Shown: positions 11,683-19,886 of the stretch, in pieces
How positions within the stretch are numbered: the first letter of the stretch is position 1
How the letters are laid out: the number at the start of each line of letters is the position of its first letter
NCBI GenBank assembly: GCA_029882915.1
Contig: JAOUJZ010000015.1
Span: forward strand, 1-41,324
Reading direction: 5' to 3'
DNA length: 41,324 nt
Source: Gammaproteobacteria bacterium
GTDB lineage: Bacteria > Pseudomonadota > Gammaproteobacteria > Nitrosococcales > Methylophagaceae
Position numbers and translations under genes: made by a program
Notes under the pieces: model-generated
Seen by the model: only the letters and a program-made list of their open reading frames with translations
The model's database searches: none
What the model was told of the DNA's origin: nothing

Positions 11683-11704
11683 AGGTCGGCTAGTTAGCCG
11701 ACCT
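11683..11704. terminator. Hairpin between two convergent genes, possible terminator
   Basis: A perfect 9-base stem (AGGTCGGCT / AGCCGACCT) with an AGTT loop lies between the stop codons of the large oxidoreductase and the HopJ-family gene. There is no immediate T run on either side, so it may be a weak terminator or only an mRNA 3' end stabiliser. Confidence 0.5.
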
Positions 11705-11716
11705 GTAACCCTATAA

Positions 11717-12061
11717 TTAGTTTTTTGTTAGAGCCTCACCAGAAAACTGGATGCCTGCCCAACCTGTTTTGATAAAGTTGCGAATGTTTTGATGATCGTC
11801 ACCTTCAGGATTGCCTAATACATCATCTCGGTAATAACCGCCAAAACAGGCCAATGTTTGTTGTTCTGACAAATCATTTAGCTGTCCAAAAGCAAAAATT
11901 TTGCACGAGCCATTATTTTGGTTAGCTTCATTAATTGTGTCGCCATTACGAAATTCTGTTGGTGTGAAACTATAATTGCCTTCAATCACCGCCATGGTAT
12001 CGCTAAATTCAATGCTATCTGGCTGTTGAGATAGTTTTTCTAAAAATGCATCAATTGTCAT
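11717..12061 (-). CDS. HopJ type III effector family protein (housekeeping homologue)
   Basis: A 114-residue protein matching the HopJ family. The blocks are IEFSDTMAVIEGNYSFTPT, NQNNGSCKIFAFGQL, TLACFGGYYRDDVL, NPEGDDHQNIRNF and TGWAGIQFSGEAL. The family name comes from a Pseudomonas syringae effector, but most members are small cytoplasmic proteins of unknown function in free-living bacteria. Nothing here suggests type III secretion. It is the last gene of the leftward efpL-ybaN-nitroreductase set, 33 bases after the nitroreductase. Confidence 0.88.
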   Translation of the reverse strand: MTIDAFLEKLSQQPDSIEFSDTMAVIEGNYSFTPTEFRNGDTINEANQNNGSCKIFAFGQLNDLSEQQTLACFGGYYRDDVLGNPEGDDHQNIRNFIKTGWAGIQFSGEALTKN

Positions 12062-12094
12062 GGTGTTGTCCGGTAAAAATTTAAAGTTTTAATA

Positions 12095-12760
12095 TTAATC
12101 AAAGAACTGGGTAAAGACTGATACGTCTTCACGTGGTGTGCGGTAGCGATTGACTGCGGCATCCGTATCTTCGTAACCAATTGCCATACCACAGAGCAAC
12201 ACCTGGTCGTCTGGATAACCTAAGGTTTGTTTCACTATTTGAGGATATTCCGCCAAGGCTGCCTGAGCGCAGGTCGCGAGACCTTCTTCCATAGCGGCCA
12301 ACATGATTGATTGCAAAAACATGCCGTAATCAAGGTAGGAACCTGTTTCCATAATTGGATCGATAAAGAATAACAACATGACTGGTGCATCGAAGGAACG
12401 GTAATTGGCCGCCCATTGAGCCCGACGTCTGTCGGCATCACCTCGAGTAATATCCAGAGCGGCATACAGTTGCAACCCACAGTCGCTACGACGTTTTTTA
12501 TACGGTGCCTTCCAGCTGACAGGATAGTATTGATAATCCAGTTTTGATGTTTCACCGGCATTAAAAGCGTGTTCGATGTTTTGTTGAAGCGTTTTTTTAG
12601 TATTGCCAGATACTACAGCTACCTGCCAGGGTTGCGTATTGGCACCTGATGGTGCGTGACGGGCAGCAGTTAACATACGTTCTATCTGATCATGACTTAC
12701 AGCTTTATTAACAAAAGCACGGCATGAATGGCGCTGGGTAATAGCATCAGTGATATTCAT
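12095..12760 (-). CDS. Nitroreductase family FMN-dependent oxidoreductase
   Basis: A 221-residue nitroreductase-fold protein. It opens with the family FMN-binding block (ITQRHSCRAF), followed by MLTAARHAPSGANTQPWQVAVV; GMAIGYEDTDAAVNRYRTPR lies near the C-terminus. Such enzymes are FMN dimers that use NAD(P)H to reduce nitro compounds, quinones or enones; the physiological substrate is unknown. It starts one base after the ybaN stop, so the two are almost certainly co-transcribed. Confidence 0.92.
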   Translation of the reverse strand: MNITDAITQRHSCRAFVNKAVSHDQIERMLTAARHAPSGANTQPWQVAVVSGNTKKTLQQNIEHAFNAGETSKLDYQYYPVSWKAPYKKRRSDCGLQLYAALDITRGDADRRRAQWAANYRSFDAPVMLLFFIDPIMETGSYLDYGMFLQSIMLAAMEEGLATCAQAALAEYPQIVKQTLGYPDDQVLLCGMAIGYEDTDAAVNRYRTPREDVSVFTQFFD

Positions 12761-12761
12761 C

Positions 12762-13139
12762 TTATTCCTCGGATTCTTTTAGTCGCCAGACAAAGGCCAG
12801 TAAGATCAAACATAAACAGACCAGCATCAGTTGTAATTCTATCCTTCCTGAGACAGCCCAAATAGAAATACCAAAAGTGGCGATAATTAATACCACCACC
12901 TTTTGTTTTACTTTTCGTCGGATGGTGTGGCTTTTTTCCCATTGTGCCAACGGGGGACCAAACCATTTGTTATTGAGTAACATGCGATGAAATCGTGGCG
13001 AACTTTCTGCAAAACAGCCTAGAGCCAAAATCAAAAAAGGCGTGGTAGGAAGTAATGGTACGGCTGCACCAATGGCCCCCAAAATAACAAAAAACCAGCC
13101 GAGGCAGATTAATAAATAATGTTTGACGCTAGTACGCAT
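12762..13139 (-). CDS. YbaN family (DUF454) inner membrane protein
   Basis: A 125-residue membrane protein of the DUF454/YbaN family. The N-terminal helix holds LICLGWFFVILGAIGAAVPL and is followed by the signature LPTTPFLILA, CFAESSPRFH and WEKSHTIRRK. Two further hydrophobic segments make the C-terminal half. The function is not established. It lies between efpL (18-base gap) and the nitroreductase (1-base gap), so it is part of the same transcript. Confidence 0.9.
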   Translation of the reverse strand: MRTSVKHYLLICLGWFFVILGAIGAAVPLLPTTPFLILALGCFAESSPRFHRMLLNNKWFGPPLAQWEKSHTIRRKVKQKVVVLIIATFGISIWAVSGRIELQLMLVCLCLILLAFVWRLKESEE

Positions 13140-13157
13140 TAATTATGTTGTAATGGC

Positions 13158-13724
13158 TTAGGCACGAGACATGAATTTACCAGTAGCGGTGTTGATCTTA
13201 ATTATTTCACCGCTTTCGATATATTCAGGCACTTGCACTTCCAATCCACTAGCTAGCCGTGCTGGTTTGGTTCTGGCTGAAGCCGTTGCACCTTTAATCC
13301 CTGGGGCAGTTTCGACGATTTCCATGGCTACCGCAGCAGGGAGTTCTATCGCGATCAAAATCCCATCCAGTAACACCGCAACGATGCCTTCAAGGCCTTC
13401 GGTTAAGTAGCCGATCTCATCCGCAATATCACTGGTGTTGATAGTGAATTGTTCATAGTCCTCCAGACTCATGAAGGTGTAGCTGTCGTCATCTTTATAA
13501 GAATATTGAACAAGCTTTCGTTCGCAATCGACTTCTTTTAGAAAATCATCGCCTTTTAGGGTTTCATCGCGTTTTTGTTTGGTTTTAAGATGGTTGAAGC
13601 GCACTTTATATAAAGTAGATGCACCACGGGAAGACGGGTTACGCACTTCAATTTCTTTAACGGAATAAGGTTCATCATTGACCTCAACGACCATCCCACG
13701 TTTTAAATCACTGGCTTTAGGCAT
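13158..13724 (-). CDS. efpL: Elongation factor P-like protein EfpL (YeiP)
   Basis: A three-domain EF-P paralogue of 188 residues that helps ribosomes through stalling motifs such as polyproline stretches. It is YeiP/EfpL rather than EF-P. It opens MPKASDLKRGMVV, and its domain I tip reads NPSSRGASTLYK, with Arg33 in the place of the lysine that EF-P carries. The C-terminal half has ETAPGIKGATASARTKPA and VQVPEYI. Arg33 is characteristic of EfpL, which does not need the EpmAB modification. It is first in the leftward four-gene set, downstream of a TATAAT box. Confidence 0.93.
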   Translation of the reverse strand: MPKASDLKRGMVVEVNDEPYSVKEIEVRNPSSRGASTLYKVRFNHLKTKQKRDETLKGDDFLKEVDCERKLVQYSYKDDDSYTFMSLEDYEQFTINTSDIADEIGYLTEGLEGIVAVLLDGILIAIELPAAVAMEIVETAPGIKGATASARTKPARLASGLEVQVPEYIESGEIIKINTATGKFMSRA

Positions 13725-13757
13725 TATTTGCTCTATTTGTTGAATTAATAGCGAGGC

Positions 13758-13763
13758 ATTATA
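13758..13763 (-). promoter_or_regulatory. Likely -10 box of the efpL operon
   Basis: A perfect TATAAT on the minus strand, about 35 bases upstream of the efpL ATG. No good -35 hexamer is visible at the right distance, so this is a half-supported promoter. Confidence 0.45.
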
Positions 13764-13880
13764 CCCGAGTATTTCCCACTATTTTTATCACTAGGAGATC
13801 AACTCATTCATAATCTTTGAATACTGATTTTTTCTATTGCGTTAAAATCTACCACACTACCCTTTATATTTGAGTACAAC

Positions 13881-14714
13881 ATGGCTGAACTTGGCAAACT
13901 GAATACCTTAACTGTGATAAAAACTGTTGATTTTGGCCTTTATCTCGACGGTGGCGATCTGGGTGAAATTTTATTACCGAATCGGTATGTTCCAGAAGGT
14001 TCTACTGTTGGAGGGCAACTAGAGGTTTTTGTTTATCTAGATTCAGATGACTTACCTATTGCCACTACAGAAACGCCCAAAGCAATGGTGGGTGAATGTG
14101 CCTATCTTGAAGTGGTGGCGGTGAATCAGGTCGGAGCATTTCTGGATTGGGGCCTGCCGAAAGATTTATTGGTGCCGTTTGGTGAGCAGCAAAAACCCAT
14201 GCAGGTGGGGCAATCCTATATGGTTTATCTTTATGTTGATCCGGCATCAGAGAGAATTACAGCTAGTAGCAAGCTGGATAAGTTTTTAGCCGATACTTCA
14301 CCCTACTATAAAGATCAGCAACAGGTTGATTTGCAAGTGTTTGGACAAACAGATCTGGGTTATAGGGTCGTAGTGAATAATTCAGTATTAGGACTTATTT
14401 TTAATAGTGATGTTTTCAAGCCACTCACTTATGGTCAGCGGTTAAAAGGGTATATCAAACGGGTCAGGCCAGATAAAAAACTGGATTTATGTTTGCAGCT
14501 TCCTAATCGGGAAATGTTAGATACTTTATCTGAGCAAATACTGGCATTTATCAAGAAACAGGGTGGAACAACAACATTAACTGATAAAAGCCCACCGGAG
14601 GAAATTGCGAAGCAATTTGGAGTCAGTAAATCCAGCTATAAAAAGGCTTTGGGTAAGTTATACAAAAAACGACTGATAACTATTGAAAAAACACATATCG
14701 ATCTGGTGAAATAA
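13881..14714 (+). CDS. cvfB: CvfB/YitL family S1-like RNA-binding protein
   Basis: A 277-residue protein made of successive S1-type beta-barrel domains and a C-terminal winged helix. The blocks are VDFGLYLDGGDLGEILLPNRYVP, VFVYLDSDDLPIATTE, NQVGAFLDWGLPKDLLVPF, VYLYVDPASERITASSKL, the central GYRVVVNNSVLGLIF and the final IAKQFGVSKSSYKKALGKLY. The CvfB family binds RNA and in Staphylococcus influences virulence gene expression; in gammaproteobacteria its role is unclear. The stop codon directly abuts the GTG of rbgA, so the two genes form one operon. Confidence 0.9.
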   Translation: MAELGKLNTLTVIKTVDFGLYLDGGDLGEILLPNRYVPEGSTVGGQLEVFVYLDSDDLPIATTETPKAMVGECAYLEVVAVNQVGAFLDWGLPKDLLVPFGEQQKPMQVGQSYMVYLYVDPASERITASSKLDKFLADTSPYYKDQQQVDLQVFGQTDLGYRVVVNNSVLGLIFNSDVFKPLTYGQRLKGYIKRVRPDKKLDLCLQLPNREMLDTLSEQILAFIKKQGGTTTLTDKSPPEEIAKQFGVSKSSYKKALGKLYKKRLITIEKTHIDLVK

Positions 14715-15641
14715 GTGGCTGCGATTAATTGGTACCCTGGCCATATGCATAAGGCCAGCAAAGAGATGAAGAAGATTGTGCCGCAGGTAGATCTGATCAT
14801 CGAAGTACTTGATGCGCGTATCCCTTTTAGCAGTGAAAATCCAATGTTGGCAGAGATACGTGGAGATAAACCCTGTATCAAGGTATTAAGCAAAAGTGAT
14901 TTGGCTGATCCAGAACTGACTAAACAATGGCAAGATTATCTGGAACAGGAAAAAGATGTAAAAACCATCGCGCTTACCACTGAACAGCCAGAGCATATAA
15001 GAGACTTGCTGGATTTGTGTCGAAAAATGGTGCCGGCAAAAGCAAGTAGTGTCAAAAATATTCAAGCGATGATTATGGGGATACCCAATGTAGGTAAATC
15101 AACCTTGATTAATCATCTGGCAGGTCGCCAAATTGCTAAAACGGGTAATGAACCTGCGGTCACTAAAATGCAGCAACGCATTAAGCTTGATCAAGGTATC
15201 GTGCTGTTGGATACCCCCGGTGTATTGTGGCCTAAGTTGGAAAATCGTCACGGTGGTTATCGGTTAGCGATAACGGGGGCGATTAAAGAAACAGCGATCA
15301 GCAATGATGATATTGCATTGTATGCCGTTGATTATTTTCGGCGAGCCTACCCTGAATTATTAATTGAGCGATACCAGCTTGATCAATTGCCTCAGGATGA
15401 ACTGTCATTATTGGAGATGATCGGTGCTAAACGAGGGTGTTTGCGTGCTGGTGGCATGGTCGATTTAGAGCGGGCAGCGAAGATTTTATTAACTGAATTC
15501 CGTTCGAGTACTATTGGGAGAATTACATTAGAAACACCTGAAATGATGGAACGAGAACTGGTAGAAATGGCAGAAATTCGTGCCGAGAAAGCAGCTAAAA
15601 AAGAAGCTCGTAAGAAAAAGAAGCATGGGTCACGAGATTAA
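14715..15641 (+). CDS. rbgA: Ribosome biogenesis GTPase YlqF/RbgA
   Basis: A circularly permuted GTPase: the G4-like motif LSKSDLAD (around residue 57) comes before the P-loop GIPNVGKST (around 122) and the G3 motif DTPG (around 165), followed by a C-terminal RNA-binding domain and a Lys-rich tail. In Bacillus RbgA is needed for late 50S subunit assembly; gammaproteobacterial members are presumed similar. The GTG start immediately follows the cvfB TAA and gives the family N-terminus (INWYPGHMHKA). Confidence 0.93.
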   Translation: MAAINWYPGHMHKASKEMKKIVPQVDLIIEVLDARIPFSSENPMLAEIRGDKPCIKVLSKSDLADPELTKQWQDYLEQEKDVKTIALTTEQPEHIRDLLDLCRKMVPAKASSVKNIQAMIMGIPNVGKSTLINHLAGRQIAKTGNEPAVTKMQQRIKLDQGIVLLDTPGVLWPKLENRHGGYRLAITGAIKETAISNDDIALYAVDYFRRAYPELLIERYQLDQLPQDELSLLEMIGAKRGCLRAGGMVDLERAAKILLTEFRSSTIGRITLETPEMMERELVEMAEIRAEKAAKKEARKKKKHGSRD

Positions 15642-15722
15642 GTTTTAGTCTGTTGAATCTAACGCCACATTCATTGGATGTCAGTAGTTCGTCTAATCAT
15701 TAACAATGTAAAAACCAAATCT

Positions 15723-15743
15723 AAATGAGAAACGTTTGCATTT
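15723..15743. promoter_or_regulatory. Possible Fur box upstream of the TonB-dependent receptor
   Basis: A 21-base imperfect palindrome (AAATGAGAAA-C-GTTTGCATTT) lies 54 bases before the receptor ATG, beside an AT-rich TATATATA tract. It matches about 9 or 10 of 14 core positions of the 7-1-7 Fur model, so iron repression is plausible but not certain. Confidence 0.45.
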
Positions 15744-15797
15744 AGCTTTGCATATATATATACTTCACATTATAAAAAAATGGTGTGGAGATAAACA

Positions 15798-17954
15798 ATG
15801 AATTTTAAACGTACAGTGTTAGCAAGTAGCATGATTACTGTGATGTCAGCTGGATTGGTAATGAATGCTGCCGTAGCTGATGAAAACACTGCAATATTGG
15901 GTGCAGTGACGGTTATTGGTGATCGTGAAGCTGCTAGAGAATTACCGAGTTCTGCTGCAGTTGTCGATAACCAGCAGCTAACTCTTGAGGCGACAACAGA
16001 TATTAATCAGGTGTTGAAAACAGTGTCTGGAGTCTATATTCAGGAGGAAGATGGACTTGGTTTGCGCCCAAACATTGGTATTCGAGCTGCGGCACCAGGA
16101 CGAAGTCAGAATATTACGCTGATGGAAGATGGTGTTTTGATAGCACCGGCACCCTATTCTAATCCTGCTGCATATTACTTTCCTACCACTATGCGTATGC
16201 ATTCTATTGAGGTATTGAAAGGAGCGCCGCTTCTTCGATACGGACCTCAGACAGTGGGTGGCGTTGTTAATTTGATCTCAACGCCTATCCCTGAAAAGAA
16301 TAAAGGAAGAGCCATGTTTCTTCTCAGTGATGAGGGATCAACTGATCTTCATCTGAACTATGGAGGCAAGTCTGGTCAATGGGGATATATGTTAGAGACC
16401 GTTCAGCGTAACAATGAAGGTTTTAAGGATATCGACCGTAGTAATGGCGACACAGGTTTTGAGATTGAAGATTATGTAGGAAAGCTATCTTGGGAAAATG
16501 ATCGAAATAAAGTTCTGTTTAAGTTCCAGCGATCGTTAGAAGCCTCAAATGAAACTTATATGGGGCTGACAGATGCTGATTTTAGAAGAGATGAAAATCG
16601 TCGATACGGACTTACCGACAACGAGAATATGGACAATCAGCACACAGGTATTAATCTGAGTCATACCTTTCAATGGACTGATAATTTGAGTTCGACTTTG
16701 ACGCTGTATCACAATAAATATAAACGAGATTGGTTTAAGTCAGGAGATGGTGAAGATTTCCTCGATCAGGCTAACGCTGGTGATGCTACTGCCCAAGGAA
16801 TTCTTGATGGAAACATTGATGTGGCAGGATTGGAGTTTAAACATAACAGTCGCGAATATGAGTCACGCGGTGTTCAAGGTAATTTTAACTGGCAAATTGC
16901 CAATCATGAATTGAATTTAGGTGCTCGCATTCATCATGATGAAATGGATCGGTATCAGCCAGTTGAAATCTACGATCAAATTAGTGGTCAGATGGTATAT
17001 CAAGGCATGAAAGCCGGTGAAATAAGTGGGAGCAATAATCGCGAAGAAGAAGCTGACGCTGTCAGTCTGTGGATCACAGATGATTACCAAGTGACTGATA
17101 GATTGCTTCTTAATTTATCTTTACGAGTGGAAGATGTAGAAACGGGTCGCAAAGAATTTGCGACGAGCGACCGTTCAACGCTGGCCGCAGCTGATAAACA
17201 GCTTTCTAATGATTACCGTGAATATTTGGCCGGTATTGCTGCAACTTATGACTTGACCGACAATTGGCAGGTTTTAGGTGGTTATCATGATGGAATGACA
17301 CCACTTGGTGGTGGTTCACAGGATGGTGAAGAACCTGAAAAGAGTGGCAACTATGAGTTGGGTGCTCGTTTTGATAATGGTGTCTTTTATTCTGAAGCCA
17401 TCGCTTTCTACAGTGACTTTAGTAACAAGGCCGAACTGTGTTCACTTGCTACTCCTTGTGCTAACGGGCAAACATCGGGTTCCTCGGTGCTTGGAGGGGC
17501 AGAGGTTAAAGGGCTTGAGTTTCAGGCAGGTTCGCTGTTTACCGCAGGTAGTTTTTATATTCCCGTTGATCTAATGTATACCTACACCAAAGCTGAAACT
17601 ACTGGTGACGCTGGAACAGTAAGTGGGTTGAAATTACAAAATATTCCAGAAAATATTTTTAGTCTGCGGGTAGGCCTTGAACACAGCAATGGGTGGAATA
17701 ACTATGTTGTGGCCAAATATATTGATAAAACTTGTGCAATACTTGGGTGTAATAAATCGAGTAATGCATTTGATGAAACTGATGCTTTAACGACGTTTGA
17801 TCTGATAAGCCGTTATCAGTTTGATAAGGGACCTGAAGTATTTGTGAAGGTAGTCAATATCTTTGATAGACAAGAAATTATTTCTCGCAGTCCTATCGGT
17901 GCTCGTCCAAATATTGAGCGAACTGTATGGGCAGGTATTTTGTATGACTTTTGA
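15798..17954 (+). CDS. TonB-dependent outer membrane receptor (FecA-like, iron-siderophore type)
   Basis: A 718-residue TonB-dependent transporter. It has a signal peptide (residues 1-27, cleaved near AAVADE), a TonB box-like GAVTVIGDR, then the plug domain (DINQVLKTVSGVYIQ, MEDGVLIAPAPYSNPAA, LLRYGPQTVGGVVNLIS) and a 22-strand-type barrel ending with aromatic Phe. The plug reads like the FecA group, so ferric citrate or another ferric chelate is a reasonable guess. Two close cysteine pairs (near residues 548-555 and 650-657) may form disulfides in external loops. A GGAG ribosome site precedes the ATG, and a Fur-like palindrome lies upstream. No tonB, exbB or ABC transporter genes are nearby. 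Confidence 0.92.
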   Translation: MNFKRTVLASSMITVMSAGLVMNAAVADENTAILGAVTVIGDREAARELPSSAAVVDNQQLTLEATTDINQVLKTVSGVYIQEEDGLGLRPNIGIRAAAPGRSQNITLMEDGVLIAPAPYSNPAAYYFPTTMRMHSIEVLKGAPLLRYGPQTVGGVVNLISTPIPEKNKGRAMFLLSDEGSTDLHLNYGGKSGQWGYMLETVQRNNEGFKDIDRSNGDTGFEIEDYVGKLSWENDRNKVLFKFQRSLEASNETYMGLTDADFRRDENRRYGLTDNENMDNQHTGINLSHTFQWTDNLSSTLTLYHNKYKRDWFKSGDGEDFLDQANAGDATAQGILDGNIDVAGLEFKHNSREYESRGVQGNFNWQIANHELNLGARIHHDEMDRYQPVEIYDQISGQMVYQGMKAGEISGSNNREEEADAVSLWITDDYQVTDRLLLNLSLRVEDVETGRKEFATSDRSTLAAADKQLSNDYREYLAGIAATYDLTDNWQVLGGYHDGMTPLGGGSQDGEEPEKSGNYELGARFDNGVFYSEAIAFYSDFSNKAELCSLATPCANGQTSGSSVLGGAEVKGLEFQAGSLFTAGSFYIPVDLMYTYTKAETTGDAGTVSGLKLQNIPENIFSLRVGLEHSNGWNNYVVAKYIDKTCAILGCNKSSNAFDETDALTTFDLISRYQFDKGPEVFVKVVNIFDRQEIISRSPIGARPNIERTVWAGILYDF

Positions 17955-18005
17955 TATAAAGCAGCAATCTTCAACACGCACAGAGTAATAATCGGTATCT
18001 TGATC

Positions 18006-18039
18006 GTCATATTTGGGGGAGTATGCTCCCAAATATGAC
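18006..18039. repeat. Strong inverted repeat between the receptor and the PepSY gene
   Basis: A 12-base perfect stem GTCATATTTGGG / CCCAAATATGAC surrounds a short loop, and two more pairs can form inside. No T run follows, so it is not a classic terminator. It could reduce read-through or set differential mRNA stability between the receptor and its downstream gene. Confidence 0.55.
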
Positions 18040-18095
18040 AGTAGTGGTGAGACTGGCATTATAATTACATGAATTTACTGAATGAGCGATGTTAT

Positions 18096-18812
18096 ATGAA
18101 CCGTCGAATGCGAAGTCTTTATCACAGTCTAGGAATTATCGTCGCTCTATTTACATTGCTGTTGGCAACGACAGGCTCATTACTTAATCACACGACTGAG
18201 TTTGAACTTGATAAGCGTTATCTGACTTGGGATTGGATATTGAAATATTACAATATGGATAATGTGCAGGCAGACGCTGTTTATCTGTTGGATCAAAATG
18301 TTGTTTCACAATTTGGTAGTCAGGTTTTTATTGATGCAACACCAGTGACCCAAGCACATAGACCGCTTTTGGGTGGTATTGTTCTTGATGATTTAATTGT
18401 GCTTGCAACCGATGATGCCTTGCTTTTATTCAGCCCTGAAGGGGAGTTTATAGAGCGTATGGGTGCTTCAGCTGGCGTGCCGCCGGCGATCCAGAATATT
18501 GGGTTATTTCATGGTGAACCAGTCATACAATCTCACAGTGGAATGTGGCGCAGTGATTTTCTATTAGAAAGCTGGGAGCAAATTTCATTACAGGGCGTTG
18601 GTTGGAGCGTACCACAACCAATGCCGGATTCGGTAGAAAAGCAGCTTGCAGAATATTTTCATGGTAAAGGCATTAGCATTGAGCGTTTTATCTTAGATCT
18701 GCATAATGGCCATATTTTTGGGAAATACGGAGTGTGGTTACTTGATGCTCTGGCTTTATTATTGGTGGCATTATCATTAACAGGCTTGTGGCTTTGGTGT
18801 CGGCGTTTATGA
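18096..18812 (+). CDS. PepSY-associated membrane protein
   Basis: A protein of about 238 residues with one N-terminal membrane helix (IIVALFTLLLATTGSLLNH), a large external region, and a C-terminal helix (VWLLDALALLLVALSLTGLWLWCRR). The LHNGHIFGKYGVW stretch before the last helix is typical of PepSY-associated TM proteins. These often sit next to siderophore receptors and are thought to help release or reduce iron in the periplasm. An in-frame ATG at 18069 would add nine residues. I prefer 18096 because a GAG lies nine bases upstream and the helix then sits near the N-terminus. It probably works with the receptor upstream. Confidence 0.8.
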   Translation: MNRRMRSLYHSLGIIVALFTLLLATTGSLLNHTTEFELDKRYLTWDWILKYYNMDNVQADAVYLLDQNVVSQFGSQVFIDATPVTQAHRPLLGGIVLDDLIVLATDDALLLFSPEGEFIERMGASAGVPPAIQNIGLFHGEPVIQSHSGMWRSDFLLESWEQISLQGVGWSVPQPMPDSVEKQLAEYFHGKGISIERFILDLHNGHIFGKYGVWLLDALALLLVALSLTGLWLWCRRL

Positions 18813-18814
18813 TA

Positions 18815-18828
18815 ATCACCGCGGTGAT
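18815..18828. repeat. Perfect 14-base palindrome ATCACCGCGGTGAT
   Basis: It lies directly after the PepSY stop codon and overlaps the Fur-like site that follows. It could be an operator of its own or simply part of the same control region. Confidence 0.5.
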
Positions 18829-18839
18829 GATAATGATCA
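18825..18839. promoter_or_regulatory. Strong Fur-box match upstream of the nucleotidyltransferase gene
   Basis: TGATGAT-A-ATGATCA matches 12 of 14 positions of the 7-1-7 Fur model (TGATAAT-N-ATTATCA). Further GATAAT hexamers lie at 18811-18816 and 18855-18860, so Fur dimers could cover the region. It ends 10 bases before the next gene's ATG. Confidence 0.55.
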
Positions 18840-18849
18840 AGACCATACG

Positions 18850-19812
18850 ATGACGATAATGAGAAATGCCGACTTTCCTTTTTTACCCAAAGATTTTATT
18901 CAAACCAAAGAAGGACTGATTTTTGCGGTTGTCAGCTACAGTCCTCATGATGAAAAAGTGGGTTGTTTTTTGCGTTACATACCCAATGGCAATGATTGGG
19001 TAAAAGTAGATACTGCGGAAGCTAACAAGCTATTACAACAGTCCTCTCCACAGTATTTATATCAATCAAAGCAGTTTGATACTACATTCCACGCTGTGCC
19101 AGTCACGGATATTGTCGAACATCACCGTCCTGAACAGCGATTAAATTCAGTGTTAGGACGTGAACCTGACGATGAGATAGAACAAAAGTTACATAAATTA
19201 TTGCCGATTTTAATGCACTATGGGGTGAATAGTGAGTCTTTAGGATTGACCGGTTCAATGCTAATTAATCAGCAGCGATCGACCTCAGATATAGATTTAG
19301 TTGTATATGGACGTAAAGCTTTCCAACAAACGCGCGAGGCAATTCGTCAGGCAATACTAGAACAAAAAATCAATGAATTAGATTTATCTTTAATGAACGA
19401 TAACTATCATCGTCGTGCAGGCGAGCTTGATTTTGATGAGTTTGCATGGCATGAACATCGTAAATTTAATAAAGCAGCGATTGAGGGCACTAAGTTTGAT
19501 ATTGGTATGGTATGTTTAGTTAATGAGCTGGAGCAGGACCATAGTCAATATAAAAAACAGGGAAAACGTACTATTAAAGCTCGCTTAATTGACGACCATC
19601 GTGCATTTGATTTTCCCGCTTATTATCGTGTGGATGATCAAGATACGCCTGAAGTGGTGTCCTATACTCACACCTATGTGGGTCAGGCAAAAGAGGGTGA
19701 AACGATAGAAGTTTCAGGTTCTGTGGAATGTGATATTACTAGCGGGCGATGTCGATTAATAGTTGGTTCAACTCGTGAAGCTGAAGGTGAGTATATTAAA
19801 GTGTGTCGATAA
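18850..19812 (+). CDS. Polymerase-beta-type nucleotidyltransferase, resembling an archaeal family
   Basis: A 320-residue protein. The centre has the minimal nucleotidyltransferase signature: LTGSMLIN (Gly135-Ser136) followed by STSDIDLVVYG (Asp147 and Asp149), with a probable third acidic residue at Asp217 (KFDIGMV). The N-terminal region (DFIQTKEGLIFAVVSYS, then LRYIPNG) reminds me of uncharacterised archaeal nucleotidyltransferases. The C-terminal 60 residues look like a small beta barrel (GETIEVSGSVECDI, GRCRLIVGSTRE). The substrate (RNA, protein or small molecule) is unknown. It lies on the same strand as the receptor and PepSY genes with a Fur-like site just upstream, hinting at iron control. 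The start is uncertain: no strong ribosome site, and another ATG lies at 18859. Confidence 0.75.
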   Translation: MTIMRNADFPFLPKDFIQTKEGLIFAVVSYSPHDEKVGCFLRYIPNGNDWVKVDTAEANKLLQQSSPQYLYQSKQFDTTFHAVPVTDIVEHHRPEQRLNSVLGREPDDEIEQKLHKLLPILMHYGVNSESLGLTGSMLINQQRSTSDIDLVVYGRKAFQQTREAIRQAILEQKINELDLSLMNDNYHRRAGELDFDEFAWHEHRKFNKAAIEGTKFDIGMVCLVNELEQDHSQYKKQGKRTIKARLIDDHRAFDFPAYYRVDDQDTPEVVSYTHTYVGQAKEGETIEVSGSVECDITSGRCRLIVGSTREAEGEYIKVCR

Positions 19813-19886
19813 GCGAACACATGTGAAATAGTGCTCATAATTCGATAGCTTTTATTTTCTTCATGGTGATTTAGAGCCATTACCCA

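Noticed and set aside
11717-12061. Type III secretion effector (HopJ) suggesting a secretion system
   Set aside because: The family is common in free-living bacteria and no secretion, chaperone or needle genes are present.
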